Below, piece by piece: positions 45,232 to 55,485 of a stretch of 64,000 nucleotides of DNA (the stretch's first letter is position 1; the number at the start of each line of letters is the position of its first letter). The notes under the pieces are model-generated. The model saw nothing but the letters and a program-made list of their open reading frames with translations, did no database searches and was not told the DNA's origin. The position numbers and the translations under genes were made by a program. This DNA comes from Ashinkailepas kermadecensis (Eukaryota > Arthropoda > Thecostraca > Neolepadidae): contig JAOTOM010002321.1 in NCBI GenBank assembly GCA_034440615.1, forward strand, positions 34,424 to 98,423, in the 5' to 3' direction.

Positions 45232-47963
45232 GTGCTACTGTGTTTCGTTCCAACTGTGGGAAGGACAGTCTTCTATTTCAACAGACTACCTCTAGAATTG
45301 GATCTCAGAGCAGTATTAACAGCGCCGACGACAGCAACAGCGGTCAGTGGTCTGTGCACACCAGCGACACTTCGCGACGACAACCCTCGACTCAGCTGGC
45401 AGCGAGTTCGTACGACTGTGGCGTGTGTGGCAAGGTGTTCAAAAGTCCTGGATTGCTGCTTCAACACCGCAGAGTGCACGCGGGTACGAAAGCGTACAGT
45501 GGCGGCAGTCGGGGCAGACATTCAAACCAGATAACCAGAGCGTTTCTTCAAGCGCGGACTTTGGATCAGCACGGACGAATCTACACCAAGAAACCTTTCA
45601 GGTGCGATGTATGCGGCAGGACGTTTACTGCCAGGAGGTTTTTCGTTGTACATATGAGTACCCACACCGGGGAGCGGCCATGCACGTGTAGAATGTGCTC
45701 CAGAGCGTTTACCGTATCGAAGAGTTTGGATCAACACATGAGAGCCCACACCAGAGAGAGACCTCACCGGTGTGAAGTCTGCGACAGGGAATTTGCTGTC
45801 AAGTGGAATTTACTTAAGCACATGAAAACACATGCAGGAGTGAAACACTACACATGTGAGACTTGTGACAGAACGTTTACTGCCAAAGCCAGTTTAGTTC
45901 GTCATATGAAAATCCACGCCGGAGACCGACCTTACACATGTGGGGCATGTGACAGAACATTTGCTTTCAAATCCAACTTAGTTAGTCACATGAGAATGCA
46001 CACCGGAGAGCGACCGTACAAATGCGAGACATGTGCCAGGTCGTTTAGTAGCAAGGTCAGCTTAGTTACTCACATGAGAACGCACACCGGAGAGCGACCA
46101 TACACATGTGACAGGCCGTTTACTGTCAAGTCCAGGTTAGTTAGACACATGCGAACGCACACCGGAGAGCGACCTTATACATGTGAGACATGTAACAGAA
46201 CGTTTACTGTCAAGTCCATCTTGGTTCGTCACATGAGAACCCACATTGGAGAGCGACCGTACGCATGTGAGACATGGAACAGAACGTTTACTTTCAAGAC
46301 CAATTTGGTTAAACACATGAGAACCCACACCGGGGAGCGGCCGTACACATGTGGGGAATGTGGCAGGTCATTTATTTCCAAAGCAGACTTAGTTAGACAC
46401 ATGCGAACCCACACCGGGGAGCGCCCTTACAAGTGTGAGACATGTGACTGGTCGTTTACTGTCAAGTCCAACTTACTTAGACACATGCGAATGCATACCG
46501 GAGAGCGACCTTACACATGTGAGATATGTGACAGGTCGTTTGCTGTCAAAGAATACTTAGTTATCCACATGCGAACCCACACTGGAGAGAGACCTTACGC
46601 ATGTGGGACATGTGACAGGTCGTTTATTGCCAAAGCAGACTTAGTTAAACACATGCGAACCCACACCGGAGAGCTACCTTACACATGTGATATATGTTAC
46701 AGGTCGTTTACTGTTAAAGCATACTTAGTTAAGCACATTCGAACCCATACTGGAGAGCAACCTTACACATGTGAGATATGTGCCAGAGCGTTTACTGGTA
46801 AGACTAGCTTCGTTAACCACATGAGAACCCACACCGGGGAACGCCCTTACAAATGTGAGACATGTGACAGGTCGTTTGTTGGGAAATCACTCTTAGTTAG
46901 ACACATGAGAACCCACACTGGAGAGAGACCTTACCCATGTGGGACATGTGACAGATCGTTTATTGCCAAAGCAGACTTAGTTAATCACATGCGAACCCAC
47001 ACCGGGGAGCGGCCGTACACATGTGGGGAATGTGGCAGGTCGTTTATTGCCAAAGCAGACTTAGTTAAACACATGCGAACGCACACCGGGGAGCGCCCTT
47101 ACACGTGTGAGACATGTGACAGGTCGTTTACTGTCAAGTCCAACTTACTTAGACACATGCGAATGCACACCGGAGAGCGACCTTACACATGTGAGATATG
47201 TGACAGGTCGTTTACTGTCAAAGAATACTTAGTTATCCACATGCGAACCCATACTGGAGAGCGAACTTACACATGTGAGATATGTGACAGGTCGTTTATT
47301 GTTAAAGCATACCTACTTAAGCACATTCGAACCCATACTGGACAGCGACCTTACACATGTGAGATATGTGCCAGAACGTTTACTAGTAAGACCAGCTTCG
47401 TTAACCACATGGGAACCCACACCGGGGAACGCCCTTACAAATGTGAGACATGTGACAGGTCGTTTGTTGGGAAATCACTCTTAGTTAGACACATGAGAAC
47501 CCACACTGGAGAGACACCTTACACATGTGGGACATGTGACAGGTCGTTTCTTCTCAAAGGAACCTTAGTTAGACACATGAGAACCCACACTGGAGAGCGC
47601 CCGTACAAATGTGAGACATGTGACAGGTCGTTTATTTTCAAACAACACTTAGTCAGGCATGTGAAAACCCACACAGGAGAGCGACCGTACAAATGTGAGA
47701 CGTGTGACAGATCGTTTAGTGTCAAATCACACTTAGTTATCCACATTCGTACCCATACTGGAGAGCGACCGTACAAATGTGAGACATGTGACAGGTCGTT
47801 TATTGCCAAAGCAAACTTAGTTAAACACATGCGAACCCACATCGGGGAGCGCCCTTACAAGTGTGAGACATGTGACTGGTCGTTTACTGTCAAGTCCAAC
47901 TTACTTAGACACATGCGAATGCACACCGGAGAGCGACTTTACACATGTGAGATAGCTAAATGA
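45232..47963 (+). CDS. C2H2 zinc-finger protein, copy 2, open part
   Basis: The paralogue of the 10769 exon starts after the same acceptor (CAG ends 45231) and is open for about 909 residues, with 30 finger units and a partial unit cut off at TGA (47961-47963). The stop lies inside a 47-bp LINE-tail insertion. Unit 2 lacks its cysteines as in copy 1. Unit 9 has lost a Cys-x-x-Cys segment by an in-frame deletion, and unit 11 has Trp for the second Cys. A block of about seven fingers (units 12-18) is repeated as units 20-25 and 29-30, showing segmental amplification after the split from copy 1. The shortened protein could still be made, but the original array continued downstream for at least 16 units. 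Confidence 0.75.
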
Positions 47964-48000
47964 TCACGCTTTGGTTGAAGCGCCCTTAAACCCAAATAAC
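47954..48000 (+). mobile_element. 47-bp LINE tail inside the zinc-finger exon
   Basis: The insert ends GCGCCCTTAAACCCAAATAAC, the LINE tail. It is flanked by an 11-bp duplication ACATGTGAGAT (47943-47953 and 48001-48011) taken from the finger sequence. The insertion brings in the in-frame TGA that ends the long frame. Confidence 0.88.
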
Positions 48001-48399
48001 ACATGTGAGATATGTGACAGGTCGTTTACTGTCAAAGAATACTTAGTTATCCACATGCGAACCCACACTGGAGAGAGACCTTACGCATGTGGGACATGTG
48101 ACAGGTCGTTTATTGCCAAAGCAAACTTAGTTAAACACATGCGAACCCACACCGGGGAGCGCCCTTAGAAGTGTGAGACATGTGACAGGTCGTTTATTAA
48201 AAAAACACACTTAGTTAGCCACGTGCGAACCCACACCGGGGAGCGACCTCACAAATGTGAGACATGTGCCAGGTCGTTTACTGTCAAGTCCAGCTTACTT
48301 CAACATATACGGATGCACACCGGAGAGCGACCTTACACATGTGAGTTATGTGACAGGTCGTTTACTGTCAAAGCATACTTAGTTAACCACTTGAGAACC

Positions 48400-48556
48400 G
48401 AGTGGTCTAGGGGTAAGATGCTCGTCTCACAATCGAAAGGTTGTGGGTTCGAGTCTCACCTGTCGCTACTCTTCGCCCGCGACCAATCGACGTGAGAGAT
48501 TGGCGACGCTACATGACTCAACGGTCGGCGTGTCGTTAAACCAATAACCAACCAAC
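48400..48556 (+). mobile_element. SINE (family S1) inserted in a zinc-finger unit
   Basis: This copy lacks the first few bases of the head (starts GAGTGGTCTAG) and ends in the AACC tail. It lies between the ...HLRT and ...HTGERP codons of one finger linker. A target duplication cannot be told apart from the AACC tail because the site itself reads AACC. Confidence 0.93.
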
Positions 48557-49439
48557 CACACCGGAGAGCGCCCTTACAAATGTGAGACATGTGATAGGTC
48601 GTTTGTTCGAAAATCACGCTTATTTAGTCACATGAGAACGCACACTGGAGAGCGACCTTACACATATGAGGCATGTAACAGAACGTTTACTGGTAAGACC
48701 AACTTGGTTACACACATGAGAACCCACACCGGGAAGCGGACGTTCGAATGTGAGACATGTGACAGATCGTTTCTTTCCAAAGCATACTTAGTCAGCCATA
48801 TGAAAACCCACACAGGAGAGCAACAGTACACATGTGAGACATGTGACAGAACGTTTGCTGTCAAATACTACTTAATTAGTCACATGAGAACGCACACCGG
48901 AGAGCGACCATACACCTGTGGAGCACGTAACAGAACGTTTACTATTTAAACCAACTTAATTAGTCACATAAGAACCCACACCGGGGAGCGACCGTACAAA
49001 TGTGAGACATGTGACGGGTCGTTTATTGCCAAAGCACACTTAGTTACCCACATTCGAATCCACACTGGAGAGCGACCGTACGTATGTCAGACATGTAACG
49101 GAGCGTTTGCTGTCAAAACTACCTTGGTTAGTCACATGAGAACGCTCACCGGAGAAAGACCTTACAAATGCGAGACATGTGCCAGGTCGTTTAGTAGCAA
49201 GGGTAGCTTAGTTAGTCACATGAGAACGCACACCGGAGAGCGACCATACACATGTGAGACATTTGACAGGTCGTTTACTGTCAAGTCCATGTTTGTTAGA
49301 CACATGCGAACACACTGGAGAGCGACGTTGCAAAGGTGAGACATGCGACAGGTCGTTTATTGTCAAAGCACATTTAGTTAGACATATGAGAACCCAAACA
49401 GGAGAGCAACCGTATAGGTGCGATACGTGCGGCAGGACG

Positions 49440-49560
49440 TTTAGAGGTGGGGGCCGGGTTGGTTTTTCACAAAAAAAAAAAAAAAAAAAAAAGGAAAAGG
49501 GAAAAGGGGGGACACGGGGAAGTATTTTTTAAAAAAAAAGGATCACCGCATGCGGATCCA
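49440..49560. other. Poly-A/poly-G stretch of doubtful origin
   Basis: GGGGGCCGGGTTGG is followed by over 20 A, then GGAAAAGGGAAAAGGGGGG and another run of A, where copy 1 has ordinary finger coding sequence (13020-13125). The pattern looks like a low-quality consensus or an error-prone gap fill, although a real insertion is possible. Confidence 0.6.
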
Positions 49561-49569
49561 CTCGGGAGG

Positions 49570-49910
49570 GAGACCTCACAGGAGTGACATATGAGGATGG
49601 GTGTTTCCGGAGACGGCTACTTTGGTTAGATACACGGAAGCTCACACTGATGGGCTATCTCGCATGCAAGGCGCACGATATTTACAGACAAGGTGAACGG
49701 TTCGGCACATGAAAGCTGACACTGGAGGGTGTGCTGACGTGTATGGCGGGGGTACTCGCACAATACCTAACATCGACTATGCACATGTGGGTGTTGTTGA
49801 CGAATATCGTAGAAAACCGTGAATGGTTATCCATAGAGTTGGGAAGGCTGCTGATGAGTGGGTTTAGCTGGTTGTCACCATTGTTTGTATTGTTGAAATA
49901 AAGGTTGTTT
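49570..49910 (+). promoter_or_regulatory. 3' flank and poly(A) signal of zinc-finger copy 2
   Basis: The stretch is homologous to 13150-13480, with AATAAA at 49897-49902. Confidence 0.7.
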
Positions 49911-50167
49911 CGCCGCCCTATTCTGATGCGCTGTGTAGGATGTGCACACCAGGTGGCGGACACTGACGCGCGAAGTCCAACATTGCCAAGCATTCCCAGC
50001 TCCATGTGGAAATTTGCAATGCAAGCATAGCTACGAAGGAAATCGATTGCTCAAAACAACAGCAGGATTCATTTTCATAGGCGAAGTCGAGGGGATTCTC
50101 CCCTTGGGAATCAGCAATGTTGAGATTTTCACCACGCAATTCACTTGGTGAAATTGCCGGGGATTGA

Positions 50168-51285
50168 GTACTCCAATGATCCAGCGACTAGTCCAATGGC
50201 GAGAGGCCAGACAATTGGTGCCTCACTCGCACTTCCATGCCTGCATCTCTCTTCCATTCCAATGTCCATCTCAACATCCATGCCCTTCACCTCATCCTGC
50301 AACACCAACTTTCCTTACTATTAGTAGATAGGATAAATTCCCCAGTCCTGCCCTTTCCCTCAGTTTTATCGGGGCAGGCGCGGCCCCTCGGCCCGCCCCT
50401 TGGGTTGATCCTGGAGTCCTGGAGGCTGAGGTCCCCCGTTGTACAGTGATAGTTGTGACGGCGAGCAACACGCCTCTGGTCCTAATACATCTGAGGGGTG
50501 GGCGGGTCCGTAGCTCCCCATAAGGGCCAAGCGACTTGTGGCCTCGGGCGGGAAGTCTGGGACCCGGCCCAGTGCCTCCTGCGCTGACCGACAGGGGTCA
50601 AGGGGTGGGAGGCGCTGGATACTGGCCGGGGTGGTGAGTCTCTCCTGGAGTGGGGTCAGCCTCGTTTCTCGGCTGGCCAGGAAATTGGCGCTCCCTCGGG
50701 GTAATAGCCGCCCCGTTAAGGGGTGTGGAAACACTGAGGTGTTTCCGGGGACTCACGTAGTCCCCACCGCCCATCCCTCTCTCCCTTCACAGTAACCATC
50801 CCCTGCCTTTGTCCCTTTGGATGTCCTCCATCCAACACTGCAAGAAAAAGCCCTCTCCTTTCACGAACAGGTAGGCCAGCTTCCTCTGGTCTACCCGTCC
50901 GCTCAGTTTTCTGGGGGTAGTCGCGCCCCCTCGGCCCGTCCCCCGGGGTTAAGTCCTGGAGGACATTTCGTTGGGCTCCCCCGTTGGGTCATCCATGGAA
51001 CCATGGATGTCTCAACTGGAGGTTGGGCTCCCCCGTTGTGCGGTGCTGGTTGTGACGGGGAACCAACACGGCTCTTTGGTCCCGATATCCCGGAGGGGCG
51101 AGCGGGTCCGTAGGGCCCCATACGGGCCAAGCGACAAGTCGTCTCGGGTGGGGGACCTGAGTCCTACCAGGGTCTGCTGGCCCGGCCGGGTGGGGTCAAG
51201 GGGTGGGTGGTGCTGGACCCCGGTCGGGGTGGTGAGACTCTCCCGGCCTGGCGAAGGGCCGCCTACCCCGCATACCCCATAGGCT
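50168..51285 (+). mobile_element. Two tandem LINE 5' UTR units
   Basis: 50230-50640 and 50645-51280 are two successive copies of the GC-rich 5' UTR, both containing TCGCGCCCCCTCGGCCCG-type and GGGTCAAGGGGTGGG landmarks. The second starts with GTGGGGTCAGCCTCGTT, which is also the start at 15711 and the end at 60273 (complement). No gag follows. Confidence 0.75.
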
Positions 51286-52740
51286 CGGCACACGACTGGC
51301 CTTGAGTAAGAGGGGAAGTGTGTTTAGTAAGGATATTTCCTAAATTTCTGGAAGTTTAATAGGTATTCTTACTAAAGTTACCTCTACAATAGATGGTTTT
51401 ACAGCGGATTTTTGCTCCCAGGTCAAGTGGTCTCAGGAACAATATAGAGGGAGAAGACCCGTAGTTAAAGTATTTTCTTCGACCGATTTATTAGATAGAA
51501 GTACTTGAACTTGAAGTGCTTATATCTTGGGAATTTGTTTTAAAAAAATTCAATTGAATGAGTAAAATTCGTTGAAATCACATTAGAAAACACCAGAAAA
51601 ACAACATATTGATAAAGAATGTGTGCTATTTTTACACAAATCCTGTAATTGTCGATGGAAAGAATCAACCTCAATATAGGCGTCACTCACTTGTTCTCTC
51701 ATGATAACCTCTCCTCTATATATATAAGTTTGAGACATTGCTTAAATTACACAGGTCAGGACTTCGACAAATCGTGCTCCAATCACCTGAACAAAACCTA
51801 TATAATGCCACGCATTCCCAAAATACTTGATATTTTCATCAATAAAGTTGAACATGTGTTGCTATAACAAGACCAATGCTATTTTTTCACAAAAAAAGAT
51901 CATGCTTTTATTCCAGACTAAGTTTTAGGATATTACAGAAGACATATATAAACTGGTTAAAATATGTTATATCCAGTACACATTTCCTTCATATATAGGA
52001 GAAAAATGTAATCTGCAGCCAAATTGATACCAAATGAACCAAATTACACAAATTGATACCATATGTTAAAAAACCTTCGGATGACGTCATGCAGGCTTGA
52101 AATAAAACTTCCATCTACCTTCTAGTAAAGGTACCTTTGTTTGTTATGTCACACGCGCGTCTGATATGATATCAGACGCGCAGGTGACAAATAACAAGCC
52201 AGCGGAATTGTATTCAGTGCAGATGCCAATTCCAGTGCAGTATAATGTCGGTTCCATATTCTTTTTCACAATTACAACCCATTTATGTGTTGTGCTCCTG
52301 GTACTAGGATTGACTCGTGCGTGATACTGATTGTGGATGCCAAGCTTAGCATTAATAATTATTTGTAGTTATTGTAATTGGTTTTTGGTAAATAACTTCA
52401 GTACTGGTAACCTTCATTCTTTACTCACTGGCAGATTAGAAGTTGACAATTATATTGCTAAGCATGAATAATTATGCTGTATTATTACTCCCTACTTTGT
52501 GTCATGACAATAGTATTCACACAGATATATGCTTCATATTATTTGTTCATAACATGCGTTTGAGTCACAAGACTCAAATGACTCATTGTGATTCAAATGA
52601 TTTACTCATGATTCAACTCATTTATTTTTTAGAAAGATGTGATTCAACTCACGACTCACAATATGTTTTGTGGAAAAGAATCGATTCAACTCTCGACTCA
52701 ACCAAAAACGATTGATTCATGAGTCGATTCTTGATTCAAC
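51286..52740. other. AT-rich non-coding stretch with a palindrome
   Basis: A perfect palindrome lies at 52155-52181 (13-nt arms around one base), with outer imperfect arms to about 52141 and 52197. 52550-52745 has many GATTCAACTC and TGACTCA/TGAGTCA-like strings. No gene is seen. Confidence 0.45.
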
Positions 52741-53160
52741 TCGAGTGAAGCACAAGTCTGGTTGAGGACGGGAAGGTAGGGGCCAGAGTTCCATGGTTGA
52801 CACCAACGGCTACCAGAGGGGCTGCCGAGGCAGGCTGGATGGCGGCAGCGGTTGATGGTGAGGCAGGAGAGTTGCCGACAGAGGCTGGCGAGCAGGTGGG
52901 GACCGGAGCAGGATCGGTGGCAGTTGCTGACGAAGAGGCCGAGTCGTCATCGCCCTCAGCTGAGGCCAAATCGTCATCTGATGATCCCGAAGATGTGGCG
53001 GTGGCTGCCTGTCGGTGGCATCGCTGGCACGATATCTTGCCAAAGCTTCCAAGGTCGCGAATTCGTTGGAACCGTAGTCCCGCCTCTGAGAAACGAATAT
53101 ACGAGAAACGAATATCTGAGAACGAATAACGAATATACGTCCCGCCTCGTATATGTAAAG
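52740..53160. other. GC-rich segment open on both strands
   Basis: Both strands stay open (Ala/Glu/Ser-rich on plus, Ser/Ala/Pro-rich on minus). It has a CpG-rich composition and short ACGAATAT repeats at its right end (53085-53130). Neither frame has a recognisable domain or splice support, so I do not call a gene. Confidence 0.35.
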
Positions 53161-53429
53161 AGACTGTTGCAGCGGTGGACAACTTTTCAAAACACATTCA
53201 GAGCGTTCGTTGGTTGGTTATTGGAGTTTAATGGCGCATCGACTGCGGCGGTCATACAGCGCCCAACATTCAAAGAGGCATTGGATACTGTGAATTACAC
53301 TTCGCCCCCCCCCACCCCATGCTTTTCAAAAATCGACGCCCCTGGCTGGGTGGTGGTACACGTGCATGTGAACATCCTGATCCAAATATGTTTACTCAGA
53401 TCTTTACCTAGATAAAGGGCTAGGTAAAT

Positions 53430-53880
53430 ATGTCCATGTAGATATGCATGAGTTATTTTGAGTTGGTTTAATCACCACCAAATATGAATAAGTAGGTACC
53501 TAGGTAGTCACTGTGTACTTAATATCAACATGAGCAGGTTGAGGTGCTTTTTAGCTAGTGTGAATTGCGATGTAGGTAATGAAGGTGAATGTAAGTACCT
53601 AGGTAGGTACTAGCCATAGACAGCAGGCATGTGCCTAGGCAGGACCTTTGTGAATATATTTATGGTTGCATACCTAGGTACATAGGTAATTATGCATATG
53701 TTACTGCCTATCCCTCCATTTATCACAGTGCAAAAATATGAATGCAGGTCAAGTAGGAATAGTTATATTTTCATCATGTTGATTTGGGATATATACTTAG
53801 GAAGGTACCTAATTAGCTGGACAAGTTAAATTCAGATATCTAGACCAGGTGGTGGCATGTTTTATCAGGTATTGGTATTC
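53430..53880. repeat. Cluster of ACCTAGGT-type palindromes
   Basis: GGTACCTAGGTAG, TACCTAGGTAGGTAC, ATACCTAGGTACATAGG and related strings repeat at irregular spacing (53490-53505, 53596-53612, 53671-53690, 53800-53812). Similar strings occur at 31945-31965, 33040-33072 and 33375-33392. Confidence 0.5.
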
Positions 53881-53915
53881 ATAAATATTCATAAAGATGG
53901 CGGTATTCATCAAGA

Positions 53916-54104
53916 ATGAACCTTTCGCTACCGAAATACGAAGACCTGATCAAGATAACTAGAGACAACAGGTACCCCAAAGTCCGCAGATTTAGTATAT
54001 TTGATGCAAACTGGACAACACCTAAGCCACGTGACGTCATATATCAGAAGCGCCTCTTTATTCAGAATACTGATGAGTTATATTCCAGTTTTGGACTATA
54101 CTGA
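53916..54104 (+). CDS. 62-residue ORF with conserved N-terminus, unknown
   Basis: ATG at 53916 starts a frame of 62 codons (MNLSLPKYEDLIKITRDNR, then PKVRRFSIFDANWTT, ending in TGA at 54102-54104). The N-terminal motif LSLPKYE is shared with 29628-29660, where all nucleotide differences within the motif are synonymous, which suggests that this frame was under selection. It is basic, without membrane segments. It may be a transposon-encoded or first-exon fragment of a larger protein. I do not recognise the family. Confidence 0.45.
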   Translation: MNLSLPKYEDLIKITRDNRYPKVRRFSIFDANWTTPKPRDVIYQKRLFIQNTDELYSSFGLY

Positions 54105-54114
54105 TAAATATACT

Positions 54115-54970
54115 AAATATGGTGCTTTCATTTGAGCACTATTATGGCGCCTTTCCCACGATTTGTTTCCTCCCCGTTTGTAATACATATTCATTAACAA
54201 CATCCTCGGAGATCTTTCCCACCAATAGGTCATAAGTGTACCTGGTGCGGTTATCACGATTTAAGGGGAAGAATTAAATACAACGAAGAATGGCTCTTAG
54301 ATACTCCTGGGTTTTAGACATTGCGTCGACCTTCAATATATCAGGAGGTACTGAGTTGATATCAGAAGTAACGATATAGGTTATATTTTATTGCTCAAAA
54401 GAACGGATCATCAACCGCAGACAGGACAGGCTCTACCCCAGATTCATAGTCTCCAAGGTTTCAATTCATCACAAACATAGTTTGTTTCTGGTTTGGAGTT
54501 TCTGTGAGTGTCTGCACCACTGAGGAGGCTTTTCTGCATTCCACGTGTCTTTTTGCACGTTTTTCCCGCGTGCCTTTTTCAATTTTTTAAGCTTGAGCTT
54601 TTTTCATCACTCCTGACGATTTCCCCTGGCCGAAACGTTGAGCAGTAAAATATAACTTTTATCGTTACTTCTGATATCAACTCAGCACCTCCTGGTATAT
54701 TGAAAGTCGTATATTTTCTTTACACGTAATGGGAAGAATCAAGCTTCTTTATGACGAATAATGACGATGCTTGATGCGCATGCGCATATTGCCACTGACG
54801 TTCGGTTTCTGAGATTGGCGTCTTCCGGTCATTCCCACGACCTTGGCGTGTTGTTCAGATTTGCGGGAGGAATGCCAACATTTAAGATTTTGCCGCTTTG
54901 GCCGTGTATGAATTCTGCGCAGCTGTGGGTGAGTGCAGTTAGTTATCAAGTTATGCGTGCCAAGAGTGAA
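54115..54970. other. Non-coding stretch
   Basis: A TATCAACTCAG(C)ACCTCCTG-type string near 54670 is the near-complement of CAGGAGGTACTGAGTTGATA near 54345, so a loose inverted pair about 330 bp apart may mark another non-autonomous element (also TTCAATATATC/GGTATATTGAA). No gene. Confidence 0.45.
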
Positions 54971-54974
54971 TTTG

Positions 54975-55053
54975 TTAGGTTACCTTAGGCGCGGTTAGTT
55001 TAGGTTACGTTAAGTTACGTTACGTTACGTTGGGTTAGGTTAGGTTGGGTTGG
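54975..55053. repeat. TTAGG-variant pentamer array
   Basis: Fifteen successive pentamers plus TTGG, all in phase: TTAGG, TTACC, TTAGG, CGCGG, TTAGT, TTAGG, TTACG, TTAAG, TTACG x3, TTGGG, TTAGG x2, TTGGG. It resembles the arthropod telomere unit TTAGG. The 3' end of the minus-strand LINE meets it. Confidence 0.85.
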
Positions 55054-55064
55054 CAGAATCGATT

Positions 55065-55485
55065 TTATGGACCGAATTTGTTTAAAACCTGACGATTCCA
55101 GCTGTCATGCCACTTTTCTTGGAGGAAAGCATTAACTTTTGAGTAGTAATCACTGGCAGGGAGGGGCAAAGCTCGAGTCCTATGTGACTGCGCGGCGCAA
55201 TTCCGTCAATCGTACTAGGATATCTTGAGAAAACTGGTTTGATGGGTGCATGGATTGAAGAGCCCTAAGGCTACTCAACGAGTCAGTTATAATAAGATGT
55301 AGGACTTCACCTCCAAACTCAATAAAACATAAGGCCTTAATGATCGCAACTAACTCAGCAGTGTAGACAGAGGCATGTGGTGGTAGGCTAAAAGATATCG
55401 TTGCTGTCTGACATACGAATGCACACCCAGTTCAATTGATTGTATTGGACCCGTCAGTGTATGTATGAGTGTAGGAGCGATATAA
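55065..55485 (-). pseudogene. LINE ORF2 part 3: RNase H domain
   Basis: The minus strand reads YTDGSNTI (first Asp), a TGA stop, TGCAFVCQTATISFSLP, VYTAELVAIIKAL (Glu) and LIITDSLSSLRALQ (second Asp); then a stop at about 55190 and, after it, EKWHDSWNRQVLNKFGP. The domain degrades the RNA of the RNA-DNA hybrid. It is inactive because of the stops. The frame was read by hand because it is too short for the usual ORF lists. Confidence 0.82.

Larger units (their letters stand above)
48001..49560 (+). pseudogene. Decayed 3' part of zinc-finger copy 2
   Basis: Finger sequence continues in pieces (48001-48168, 48170-48399, 48557-48948, 48950-49320, 49325-49450) to the same C-terminal units as copy 1. 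It is broken by TAG in CTTAGAAG (48166-48168), a SINE (48400-48556), a frame change giving TAA at about 48947, a lost base near 49310, and a poly-A/G stretch (49471-49540) replacing about 1.5 fingers. The reading ends TGA at about 49584 in the matching context. These breaks show no constraint on this part. Confidence 0.88.

Noticed and set aside
52736..53415. Frames of 126-187 codons on both strands
   Set aside because: Low-complexity Ala/Ser/Glu-rich on one strand and Ser/Ala/Pro on the other, no recognisable domain, no splice logic; probably due to composition.
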